Source: an uncultured Anaerotignum sp. (GTDB lineage: Bacteria; Bacillota; Clostridia; Lachnospirales; Anaerotignaceae). Taken from it: 20,200 nucleotides of DNA. The notes under the pieces are model-generated. The model ran no database searches and was not told where the DNA came from. It saw only the letters and a program-made list of their open reading frames with translations. Location: the NCBI RefSeq assembly GCF_905212195.1, contig NZ_CAJMDQ010000049.1, positions 1-20,200 of the forward strand. The letters are read 5' to 3'. Of this stretch, positions 6,097 to 13,088 are shown piece by piece (position 1 is the stretch's first letter; every line of letters begins with the position of its first letter). Position numbers and translations under genes: made by a program.

Positions 6097-6504
6097 TTAT
6101 GATGCCTGACCCAATTCTTCCTTCCATTCCAGCCAAACACAAATAGGGTTCCAAATAAATACCACAGGGATAACAAGTGCCTGCATGCCCTGCACCCATT
6201 CTGCTTTCCATACAAAGAACAGCACAGCGCAGATAAGGATTACCAATGCCCCCAGCAAATACCGTCTGGGACGGCGCAGTTTATATCCGTGGCGCAGAGG
6301 ATTATCCAGATGGGATGCCACTGCCAGCACGCCGCACAGAATCATGCCGCCGATTTCTACCCAGCCCGGCAGGCTTTCTCCCAGCAGCACTTCCGCGATT
6401 TTCACACTAAAAATCACCCATAATGCCATGAGCAGCCATGCGGCGATTTCTTTTCTGATTCTCATACAGCCCTCCATGAGCTGCTGTTTCCTTCTCTCGT
6501 CCAA
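6097..6504 (-). CDS. Small membrane protein of unknown function, first of a tandem pair
   Basis: A 135-residue protein with four hydrophobic segments (about residues 22-40, 48-63, 82-101 and 106-124) and the NPLR motif between the second and third. The start was chosen as TTG 6504 because GGAGG lies exactly 7 nt upstream, and because this length and N-terminus (DERRKQQLMEGC) match its paralogue downstream (133 residues). An ATG at 6465 (GGAGG 5 nt upstream) would give 122 residues, and another at 6477 has only a poor site. A 50-codon frame with its own ribosome binding site overlaps the start (6407-6559). No function can be assigned, and no obvious domain or catalytic residues are seen. Confidence 0.72.
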   Translation of the reverse strand: MDERRKQQLMEGCMRIRKEIAAWLLMALWVIFSVKIAEVLLGESLPGWVEIGGMILCGVLAVASHLDNPLRHGYKLRRPRRYLLGALVILICAVLFFVWKAEWVQGMQALVIPVVFIWNPICVWLEWKEELGQAS

Positions 6505-6559
6505 AAAACTTCCTCCGTTCCGGCGGTATCCGCCTGATTCTATTCGTTGTTTGTTCCAT
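6407..6559 (-). other. Possible leader ORF overlapping the first membrane-protein start
   Basis: ATG 6559 is preceded by GGGGAG at a 4-nt spacer and opens a 50-codon frame of very basic composition (IRRIPPERRKFF). It runs past TTG 6504 in another frame and stops inside the membrane-protein gene. It could be a translated leader that controls the downstream TTG, or chance. No homology is recognised. Confidence 0.3.
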
Positions 6560-6645
6560 CTTACTCCCCTTTCTCTCTCTTGTCCAGCTTTTTCCAGCGT
6601 TTCGAAACTTTCCTGCAAAAAGACTAGTCGGCTGGTGGTCTTTTC

Positions 6646-6654
6646 TGCTATAAT
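6646..6654 (+). promoter_or_regulatory. Extended -10 promoter of the MBL-fold gene
   Basis: TGCTATAAT combines TG with a perfect TATAAT (6649-6654), about 58 nt before the ATG at 6713. The -35 region (TAGTCG, 18 nt upstream) is poor, as is common with extended -10 promoters. Confidence 0.65.
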
Positions 6655-6712
6655 AGTGCAGACGGCAGAAAAAATGCCTGTAAAAATCGAAATATAAGGA
6701 GGTTTTTGCACC

Positions 6713-7321
6713 ATGAAAATACAAACACTGGAAATCGGCAACATCGGCACCAACTGCTATGTAATCTCTGACGACAAAGGCACCTGCGCCATCATCGACT
6801 GCGACGGCAATCCCCAGCCTTTGTTCCGCTATATCGAAGAAAACAACCTGAAACCCACCCACATCCTGCTGACCCACGGTCATGACGACCACATTGGCGC
6901 TGTGGAAATGGTAAAAGAAAAATACGGCTGTCCCGTTTACGCCTGCAAAAAAGAAGAAGCTCTGCTGGCAGACCCTGCCTTGAACTGCTCTCTTTACATG
7001 AGCGGCCCCACTTCTCTTTCCGCTGACGTATGGGTACAGGAAGGCGACGCTGTGAAAGTAGGCGATCTGGAATTTACCGTACTGGAAACACCCGGTCATA
7101 CAGCCGGCAGCGTATGCTATCTCATCGGCAACAACATTTTCTCCGGCGACACCCTGTTTCAGGGCTCCTGCGGCCGTACAGACCTGCCTACAGGCAACTG
7201 GGGCGAGATCATCGCTTCTCTGAAACGTCTGCGGAATCTGCCCGGTGACTACAATGTATATCCTGGTCACGGCCCTTCCACCACACTGGAAATCGAACGC
7301 CGCATGAACCCTTATATGTAA
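6713..7321 (+). CDS. MBL-fold metallo-hydrolase (hydroxyacylglutathione hydrolase-like)
   Basis: A 202-residue metallo-beta-lactamase-fold hydrolase, cytoplasmic. The metal ligands are all visible: THGHDDH (residues 54-60), PGHTAGS (His about 126), FSGDTLF (bridging Asp) and YPGHGPST (last His). Family and size match YcbL/glyoxalase II-like proteins lacking the C-terminal substrate domain, so the exact thioester or other substrate cannot be read from sequence. ATG 6713 has AAGGAGG 9-10 nt upstream and an extended -10 promoter 58 nt upstream. The gene is monocistronic unless it reads into glpK. Repeat copy 2 begins only about 8 nt after its stop. Confidence 0.9.
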   Translation: MKIQTLEIGNIGTNCYVISDDKGTCAIIDCDGNPQPLFRYIEENNLKPTHILLTHGHDDHIGAVEMVKEKYGCPVYACKKEEALLADPALNCSLYMSGPTSLSADVWVQEGDAVKVGDLEFTVLETPGHTAGSVCYLIGNNIFSGDTLFQGSCGRTDLPTGNWGEIIASLKRLRNLPGDYNVYPGHGPSTTLEIERRMNPYM

Positions 7322-7328
7322 CGAAACT

Positions 7329-7562
7329 CTGTCGTCAAAACCTCATTTCATTCAAGGTTTTGACGAGTAGACAGAAGTATAAAACCGGAGTTCCATCAGC
7401 TCAAAAGCCTCGAAACTCCGGTTTTTCCTCGTCGGAATTAAATTCCGACTGTGGATTCCAGTTGGGGAACCCCACACCGCAAGAGATGCGGACAGCCATT
7501 TATGGCTGGCATTTGCGAAGCAAATGTGTTGACCCCTTTGTTCCCCAAACCCTTCCGCGTTC
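7329..7562. repeat. Structured multi-hairpin intergenic element, copy 2
   Basis: Same helix order as copy 1 from helix B on. B: CGTCAAAACCT/AGGTTTTGACG (7333-7343/7355-7365). C: AAAACCGGAGTT/AACTCCGGTTTT (7381-7392/7414-7425), a perfect 12 bp. D: GTCGGAA/TTCCGAC (7431-7437/7443-7449). E: TTGGGGAAC/GTTCCCCAA (7462-7470/7540-7548). The core ends CCTTCCGCGTTC. Helix A is missing. Where copy 1 has a 5-nt loop in helix E, this copy has 69 nt (7471-7539) with three more hairpins: CCGC/GCGG, CAGCCA/TGGCTG and CATTTGC/GCAAATG. It fills most of the 318-bp gap between the MBL gene and glpK. Confidence 0.85.
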
Positions 7563-7599
7563 ATGCAAAAAGTATAAAAATTACTTTATCTATAGTCTG

Positions 7600-7618
7600 A
7601 GCCCCCTTTGGGGCTTTT
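7600..7618 (+). terminator. Terminator-like hairpin just before glpK
   Basis: AGCCCC and GGGGCT pair over 6 bp with loop CTTT and are followed by TTTT. It ends 12 nt before the glpK ribosome binding site. It either ends upstream transcripts or, because no promoter fits in the remaining 21 nt, acts as an attenuator in the glpK leader. A possible -10 (TATAGT, 7591-7596) has no -35. Confidence 0.55.
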
Positions 7619-7639
7619 CCCATGAAAAGGAGGATTTGT

Positions 7640-9121
7640 ATGCAGTATATCATGTCTTTGGATCAAGGAACCACCAGCTCCCGCTGTATCCTCTTTGACA
7701 AAAACGGTGTGGCTGTCAGCACCGCCCAGAAGGAATACCGTCAGATTTATCCCCAGCCCGGCTGGGTGGAACACGATCCCATGGAAATCTGGCAGAGCCA
7801 GCTGGAAGTGGCACAAAAAACTCTGGCGCAGAAAGGGCTCACTGCCGCTGACATTGCCGCCATCGGCATCACCAACCAGCGAGAAACCACTATTCTCTGG
7901 GACAAGCGCACAGGCAAGCCCATTTACAACGCCATTGTATGGCAGTGCCGCCGAACTGCGGAAGACTGCGAAGAACTGGCGAAAAAAGGCTACACCGACT
8001 TATTCCGTGAAAAAACAGGACTTCTGCTGGACGCATACTTCTCCGCAACAAAAATCCGTTGGGTATTGAACCATGTGGAAGGGGCAAGAAAACTGGCAGA
8101 GGAAGGCAATCTGCTGTTCGGTACCGTAGACACATGGCTTATCTGGAACCTCACAGGGGGACAGGTACACGCCACCGATTACTCCAACGCTTCCCGTACC
8201 ATGCTGTTCAACATCCATACTTTACAGTGGGATACAGAAATTTTGGATATTCTGGACATTCCCGCTTCTATTCTGCCCAAGGTTATGCCCTCCAGCGGCG
8301 TATTTGGCCATACACTGCCTTTCCACTTCGGCGCACCCATTCCCATTGCCGGAGCAGCTGGTGACCAGCAGTCTGCCCTCTTTGGACAAGCTTGCTTCAC
8401 ACCCGGTTCTGCCAAAAACACCTACGGCACCGGATGCTTCCTGCTGATGCATACAGGGGATGCCCCTGTTATGTCCAAAAACGGCCTTCTGACCACTATT
8501 GCATGGGGACTGGACGGAAAAGTCACCTATGCCCTAGAAGGTTCTGTATTCGTGGCTGGCGCTGCCATTCAGTGGCTTCGCGACGAACTGAAACTCATCG
8601 GCTCCGCACCGGAAACGGAAGAACTTGCCATGTCTGTGCCTGACACCTGCGGCGTTTATCTGGTACCCGCTTTTGTGGGACTTGGTGCGCCCTACTGGGA
8701 CCCTTATGCTCGTGGCATTTTGACAGGCCTCACCCGTGGTGCCAACCGGAATCACATTGCCCGTGCGGCACTGGAATCCATGGCATACCAGACTTATGAC
8801 GTGCTCCACGCCATGGAGGAGGACGCAGGCATTCCTTTGGCGGAACTGCGTGTAGACGGCGGCGCCGCTGCCAATAACTTCCTGCTGCAATTCCAGGCAG
8901 ACATCACAGGGGTTCCTGTGCTTCGTCCCAAGACACTGGAAACCACTGCATTGGGTGCTGCGTATCTGGCAGGTCTTGCGGTAGGCTACTGGAAAGATTT
9001 GTCGGAAATTCGCCGGAACTGGGGCGTTTCTCACGCCTATTCTCCCAAAGCATCCAAAGAAGAAGCGGCAGAAAAACTGGAAGGCTGGCAAAAAGCAGTG
9101 CGTCAGACCTTGACAAAATAA
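7640..9121 (+). CDS. glpK: Glycerol kinase
   Basis: A 493-residue FGGY-family kinase that phosphorylates glycerol to glycerol-3-phosphate with ATP. Landmarks are SLDQGTTSSRCILFD (6-20), GITNQRETT (76-84), NAIVWQCRRT, the VDTWLIW segment (163-169), AGDQQSALFG (240-249) and VDGGAAANNFLLQFQAD. His229 sits in PFHFGAPIPIAG, the region where Gram-positive glycerol kinases are phosphorylated by HPr, so PTS control is possible. ATG 7640 has AAAGGAGG 6 nt upstream; an ATG 18 nt earlier lies at the end of a hairpin and is rejected. No glpF, glpA or glpD lies beside it. The leader holds a terminator-like hairpin and repeat copy 2. Confidence 0.97.
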   Translation: MQYIMSLDQGTTSSRCILFDKNGVAVSTAQKEYRQIYPQPGWVEHDPMEIWQSQLEVAQKTLAQKGLTAADIAAIGITNQRETTILWDKRTGKPIYNAIVWQCRRTAEDCEELAKKGYTDLFREKTGLLLDAYFSATKIRWVLNHVEGARKLAEEGNLLFGTVDTWLIWNLTGGQVHATDYSNASRTMLFNIHTLQWDTEILDILDIPASILPKVMPSSGVFGHTLPFHFGAPIPIAGAAGDQQSALFGQACFTPGSAKNTYGTGCFLLMHTGDAPVMSKNGLLTTIAWGLDGKVTYALEGSVFVAGAAIQWLRDELKLIGSAPETEELAMSVPDTCGVYLVPAFVGLGAPYWDPYARGILTGLTRGANRNHIARAALESMAYQTYDVLHAMEEDAGIPLAELRVDGGAAANNFLLQFQADITGVPVLRPKTLETTALGAAYLAGLAVGYWKDLSEIRRNWGVSHAYSPKASKEEAAEKLEGWQKAVRQTLTK

Positions 9122-9178
9122 AATAAAAATATCCTTAACAAAATTTCCGAAAAAAATTGGATGAACTTCACTAAGTTT

Positions 9179-9225
9179 TCACAATATCTTGTGTTGTCTA
9201 TATTTTTGATTGCAATATATAGCCG
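9179..9225 (+). promoter_or_regulatory. Tandem NrdR-like boxes upstream of nrdD
   Basis: Two cores fitting the NrdR box pattern CWATATNTWG are present: CAATATCTTG (9182-9191, inside the palindrome CACAATATCTTGTG) and CAATATATAG (9213-9222). They are 31 bp apart start to start, which is the classic three-turn spacing of NrdR operators. The second overlaps a possible -35 (TTGCAA, 9211-9216) with TACATT 16 nt downstream. Repression by NrdR-(d)ATP is therefore expected. Confidence 0.8.
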
Positions 9226-9299
9226 TATGTGGTACATTATGATACAGCAAATGACTATGTATTGTATCTCGCTTGCCGAGAATGAAGGAGGATATCATC

Positions 9300-11417
9300 A
9301 TGTATGTGATTAAGAAAGATAATACCCACGAACCGTGGAATGTGCAGAAAGTCGTAGTGGCCGTAAACAAATCCGCTTACCGCGCACTGGTGAAATTCAC
9401 ACAGGAAGAGCTGGATTTCATCTGTGATTTCGTAGAAACAAAAGCGAAATCCCTTGGCAAAGAAGGCATCCCCATTGCGGAAATGCACAACATCGTCGAA
9501 GGCGCTTTGGAACAGGTAAAACCTGAAGTTGCAAAAAGCTACCGTGATTACCGCAACTACAAACAGGACTTTGTCAAAATGCTGGACGAAGTTTACAAAA
9601 AAAGCCAGTCCATCATGTACATTGGCGACAAGGAAAACAGCAACACCGACAGCGCTCTGGTTTCCACAAAACGCTCTCTGGTATTCAATCAGCTGAACAA
9701 AGAACTGTACCAGAAATTCTTCATGACCACAGAAGAACTGCAGGCCTGCCGTGACGGTTATATCTACATCCATGATATGTCTGCCAGACGTGACACCATG
9801 AACTGCTGTTTGTTCGACGTAAAAAGCGTACTGACTGGCGGTTTTGAAATGGGCAACCTGTGGTACAACGAACCCAAGACACTGAACGTTGCCTTTGACG
9901 TGATCGGCGACATCGTTCTTTCCGCTGCCAGCCAGCAGTATGGCGGTTTTACGGTACCTTCCGTAGACCTGCTGCTGGAACCCTTCGCAGAAAAGAGCTA
10001 TGAAAAATTCTACCGCCGCTATATCGACATGGGTCTGACACCCAAGGCTGCGGACAAAGAAGCCATGGCGGACATCCTCAACGACTTTGAACAGGGCTTC
10101 CAGGGCTGGGAATACAAATTCAACACCGTTGCTTCCAGCCGCGGCGATTATCCTTTCATCACCATGACATTCGGCACAGGCACAGGCAAATTTGCCAAAA
10201 TGGCATCCATCACCATGCTGAACGTCCGCAGAAAAGGACAGGGCAAGAAAAACTGCAAAAAGCCCGTACTGTTCCCCAAACTGGTATTCCTTTATGACGA
10301 AAATCTCCATGGCAAAGGCAAGGAACTGGAAGATGTCTTTGAAGCAGGCATCCTCTGCTCCTCCAAGACCATGTATCCCGACTGGCTTTCCCTCACCGGC
10401 GAAGGCTATGTAGCGGAAATGTATAAAAAATATGGCGCTATCATCAGCCCCATGGGCTGCCGTGCCTTCCTGTCCCCTTGGTTTGAACGGGGCGGCATGG
10501 AACCTGCTGACGAAAACGACAAACCTGTTTTCGTAGGCCGTTTCAACATCGGCGCTGTGAGCCTGCACCTGCCTATGATTTACGCAAAAGCAAAACAGGA
10601 AAGCAAGCCTTTCTATGAAGTGCTGGACTACTATCTGGAACTGATTCGTCAGCTTCACATCCGTACTTATGCGTACCTGGGCGAAATGCGCGCTTCCACC
10701 AACCCTCTGGCATACTGCGAAGGCGGCTTCTACGGCGGTCATCTGGGCATTCACGACAAAATCAAACCTTTGCTGAAGGCTGCTACCGCTTCTTTCGGCA
10801 TCACCGCTTTGAACGAACTGCAAGAGCTGTATAACGGCAAATCTCTGGTGGAAGACGGTCAGTTTGCCATCGACACATTGCAGCACATCAACGATAAAGT
10901 AGCGGAATTCAAGAAAGCCGACGGCAATCTGTACGCTATCTACGGCACTCCTGCGGAAAGCCTTTGCGGTCTGCAGGTAACACAGTTCCGCAAGAAATAC
11001 GGCGTAGTGGAAAATGTATCCGACCGTCCTTACGTAAGCAACTCTTTCCACTGCCATGTAACAGAAGACATTTCTCCTATCCAGAAACAGGATCTGGAAA
11101 AACGTTTCTGGGATTTGTCCAACGGCGGCAAGATTCAGTATGTAAAATACCCCATCGACTACAATTTGGACGCTATCCGCACACTGGTGCGCCGTGCCAT
11201 GAAGATGGGCTTTTATGAAGGGGTAAACCTTTCTCTGGCATACTGCGACGACTGCGGCCATCAGGAACTGGAAATGGACGTATGCCCGAAATGCGGCAGC
11301 AAAAACCTGACAAAAATCGAAAGAATGAATGGATATCTGTCTTACTCCCGTGTCAAAGGCGATACTCGTCTGAATGAAGCAAAAATGGCAGAAATCGCAG
11401 AAAGGAAGAGTATGTAA
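9300..11417 (+). CDS. nrdD: Anaerobic (class III) ribonucleoside-triphosphate reductase
   Basis: A 705-residue glycyl-radical enzyme that reduces ribonucleoside triphosphates to dNTPs without oxygen. An N-terminal ATP-cone (about 1-95, starting MYVIKKDNTHEPWNVQKV) senses ATP/dATP. The catalytic barrel follows, with HDMSARRDTMNCCLFD and NPLAYCEGGFYGG. Near the C-terminus CDDCG...CPKCG forms the Zn site. The radical Gly is about residue 678 in ERMNGYLSYSR, which lacks the Cys of the common RVCGYL version. ATG 9300 has AAGGAGG 8 nt upstream; the frame opens 9 codons earlier without a site. The stop overlaps the nrdG start. A 668-codon minus-strand frame here is a shadow. Confidence 0.97.
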   Translation: MYVIKKDNTHEPWNVQKVVVAVNKSAYRALVKFTQEELDFICDFVETKAKSLGKEGIPIAEMHNIVEGALEQVKPEVAKSYRDYRNYKQDFVKMLDEVYKKSQSIMYIGDKENSNTDSALVSTKRSLVFNQLNKELYQKFFMTTEELQACRDGYIYIHDMSARRDTMNCCLFDVKSVLTGGFEMGNLWYNEPKTLNVAFDVIGDIVLSAASQQYGGFTVPSVDLLLEPFAEKSYEKFYRRYIDMGLTPKAADKEAMADILNDFEQGFQGWEYKFNTVASSRGDYPFITMTFGTGTGKFAKMASITMLNVRRKGQGKKNCKKPVLFPKLVFLYDENLHGKGKELEDVFEAGILCSSKTMYPDWLSLTGEGYVAEMYKKYGAIISPMGCRAFLSPWFERGGMEPADENDKPVFVGRFNIGAVSLHLPMIYAKAKQESKPFYEVLDYYLELIRQLHIRTYAYLGEMRASTNPLAYCEGGFYGGHLGIHDKIKPLLKAATASFGITALNELQELYNGKSLVEDGQFAIDTLQHINDKVAEFKKADGNLYAIYGTPAESLCGLQVTQFRKKYGVVENVSDRPYVSNSFHCHVTEDISPIQKQDLEKRFWDLSNGGKIQYVKYPIDYNLDAIRTLVRRAMKMGFYEGVNLSLAYCDDCGHQELEMDVCPKCGSKNLTKIERMNGYLSYSRVKGDTRLNEAKMAEIAERKSM

Positions 11418-11911
11418 TGCGTTACCACAACATCACAAAAGACGATATGCTCAACGGCGAAGGGCTGCGAGTGGTTTTGTGGGTAGCGGGATGCTCCCAC
11501 GGCTGCAAAAACTGCCAGAACCCCATCACATGGGACCCCAACGGCGGTTTGCCCTTTGATGAGGCTGCCAAAGCAGAAATTTTTGCAGAACTGGAAAAAG
11601 ACTACATCAGCGGCATCACATTCAGCGGCGGTGACCCCTTATACATGGGCAACCGGGAAGATGTGACCGCACTGGCAAAAGAAATCAAAGAAGCCTTTCC
11701 CGACAAGAAAACATGGCTCTACACCGGCTATCTTTGGGAAGAAGTCAGCGCTCTGCCTATCATGCCTTATCTGGACGTTATCGTAGACGGACGTTTTGTG
11801 GAAGAACTGAAAGACCCTCAGCTCCACTGGAAAGGCAGCTTTAACCAGCGGATTATCGACGTACAGAAATCTCTAGAAAAAGGCACCATGTACCTTTACC
11901 ATGCGGAATAA
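11417..11911 (+). CDS. nrdG: Anaerobic ribonucleoside-triphosphate reductase activating protein
   Basis: A 164-residue radical SAM enzyme that makes the glycyl radical on NrdD using S-adenosylmethionine and a [4Fe-4S] cluster. The cluster motif is C26-SHG-C30-KN-C33, followed by the SAM-binding FSGGDP (about 73-78) and DVIVDGRF. The ATG overlaps the nrdD stop by one base (TAATG), with GGAAG upstream inside nrdD, so translation is coupled. Length and position are standard for the family. Confidence 0.97.
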   Translation: MRYHNITKDDMLNGEGLRVVLWVAGCSHGCKNCQNPITWDPNGGLPFDEAAKAEIFAELEKDYISGITFSGGDPLYMGNREDVTALAKEIKEAFPDKKTWLYTGYLWEEVSALPIMPYLDVIVDGRFVEELKDPQLHWKGSFNQRIIDVQKSLEKGTMYLYHAE

Positions 11912-11935
11912 AGCAATACAGAAAGGAAGAAATCA

Positions 11936-12370
11936 ATGGTTTCCATCAGAATCAAATATCTCAGCGACAAAATCGAAAAACTGCGTTACATCGACGGCAA
12001 ATCCGACTGGATTGACCTGCGTGCAGCAGAAAGAGTGGAACTGAAGGCAGGAGAATTCCGCCTGATTCCTCTGGGCATTGCCATGGAGCTGCCAAAGGGC
12101 TATGAAGCGCATATCGTGCCCCGCAGTTCTACATTCAAGAACTTCGGCGTTATCCAGACCAATCACTGCGGCATTGTGGACGAAAGCTACTGCGGCGATA
12201 ACGACCAGTGGTTCTTCCCCGCGCTGGCTATGCGCGACACCGTCATTGATGTGAACGACCGTATCTGTCAGTTCCGTATTTTCGAGCACCAGCCCGCCAT
12301 TTCTTTTGACGAAGCGGAAACACTGGGCAATGATGACCGTGGCGGCATTGGCTCCACAGGTAAGAATTGA
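11936..12370 (+). CDS. dut: dUTP diphosphatase (trimeric type)
   Basis: A 144-residue enzyme converting dUTP to dUMP and pyrophosphate, keeping uracil out of DNA. Conserved motifs appear in order: IPLGIAMELPKGYEA, PRSSTF (62-67), GIVDESYCGD with the catalytic Asp (about 79-88), DRICQFRI, and the C-terminal flexible arm GGIGSTGKN. AAAGGAAG precedes ATG 11936. It lies 24 nt after nrdG in the same direction, which joins dNTP synthesis and dUTP removal in one operon under the NrdR-like boxes. Confidence 0.95.
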   Translation: MVSIRIKYLSDKIEKLRYIDGKSDWIDLRAAERVELKAGEFRLIPLGIAMELPKGYEAHIVPRSSTFKNFGVIQTNHCGIVDESYCGDNDQWFFPALAMRDTVIDVNDRICQFRIFEHQPAISFDEAETLGNDDRGGIGSTGKN

Positions 12371-12379
12371 GGCGATAAT

Positions 12380-12868
12380 ATGACAGACCTGACTTTTCGG
12401 TTTGCAGAACGGAAAGACATCCCCCTGATTCTGCGGTTCATCAAAGAACTGGCGGATTATGAAGGGCTTCTTTCTGAAGTGGTAGCAACGGAAGAAATTC
12501 TGGAAACCTGGATTTTTGATAAAGAAAAAGCAGAAGTGCTTTTGGCTGTGGATAAGTCCGGAGAAGAAATTGGCTTCGCACTGTTTTTCCACAACTTCTC
12601 CACATTTCTGGGGAGAGCCGGCATTTATCTGGAAGATTTATATGTATCCCCTGTCCACCGCGGCAAGGGCTACGGCAAAGCCATTTTGCAGAAACTGGCG
12701 CAGATCGCTGTGGAAAGAGGCTGCGGCAGACTGGAATGGTGGTGTCTGGATACCAACACCCCTTCCATCGGGTTTTATCTCTCCTTGGGGGCAGAACCCA
12801 TGTCCGACTGGACAGTATACCGTCTGGCAGGAGATACTCTGAAAAATATGGCAGGTACCGAAAAATAA
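12380..12868 (+). CDS. GNAT-family N-acetyltransferase
   Basis: A 162-residue acetyl-CoA-dependent acetyltransferase. The acetyl-CoA loop VHRGKGYGKAILQKLAQIA (motif A, R-G-x-G-Y-G) is at about residues 92-110, preceded by IYLEDLYVSP. The LEDLYV, LDxN...FYxxLGA and final W-x-V/F-x-L pattern resembles the spermidine/diamine or thialysine acetyltransferase subgroup, but the substrate is not provable. It starts 9 nt after the dut stop with a weak site (GAGG, 7 nt). It is the last gene before the terminator at 12981. Confidence 0.88.
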   Translation: MTDLTFRFAERKDIPLILRFIKELADYEGLLSEVVATEEILETWIFDKEKAEVLLAVDKSGEEIGFALFFHNFSTFLGRAGIYLEDLYVSPVHRGKGYGKAILQKLAQIAVERGCGRLEWWCLDTNTPSIGFYLSLGAEPMSDWTVYRLAGDTLKNMAGTEK

Positions 12869-12980
12869 TACAAATAACAACCTATCCAATGGACATCAAT
12901 CTTTGGTTACAATAAGCCATAAAACGAAGTACTTGGCAGTAATCATAAAATATGTGTTTGTATCAAAAGAACGATAAAAC

Positions 12981-13013
12981 AAAGGGCGACAGCACAGGAT
13001 GCTGCCGCCTTTC
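12981..13013 (+). terminator. Terminator of the nrdD-nrdG-dut-GNAT operon
   Basis: AAAGGGCGACAGC pairs with GCTGCCGCCTTT with one bulge and one mismatch, followed by a short T-rich tail (TTTCTT). It sits 112 nt after the GNAT stop; nothing else is seen in that stretch. Confidence 0.7.
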
Positions 13014-13029
13014 TTAACAGCAAAAGGAT

Positions 13030-13073
13030 ATGAAGTCCCCTCTCCAACCATAAACCAAATGATGGGATTTCAT
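13030..13073 (+). promoter_or_regulatory. Leader hairpin before the WYL regulator
   Basis: ATGAAGTCCC (13030-13039) pairs with GGGATTTCAT (13064-13073) over 10 bp including one G-T pair, with a 24-nt loop. It ends 8 nt before the ribosome binding site of the regulator. The arms could equally be a DNA operator for autoregulation. Confidence 0.35.
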
Positions 13074-13088
13074 CCTGACTGAAAGGAG

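Noticed and set aside
9255..11261. 668-codon open frame on the minus strand opposite nrdD
   Set aside because: It mirrors nrdD, has no ribosome binding site, and its Phe/Val/His/Cys-rich composition is typical of the complement of a C-ending-codon gene.
12869..12980. Small gene between the GNAT gene and its terminator
   Set aside because: No open frame with a ribosome binding site and no stable structure was seen; it looks like an ordinary 3' untranslated stretch.
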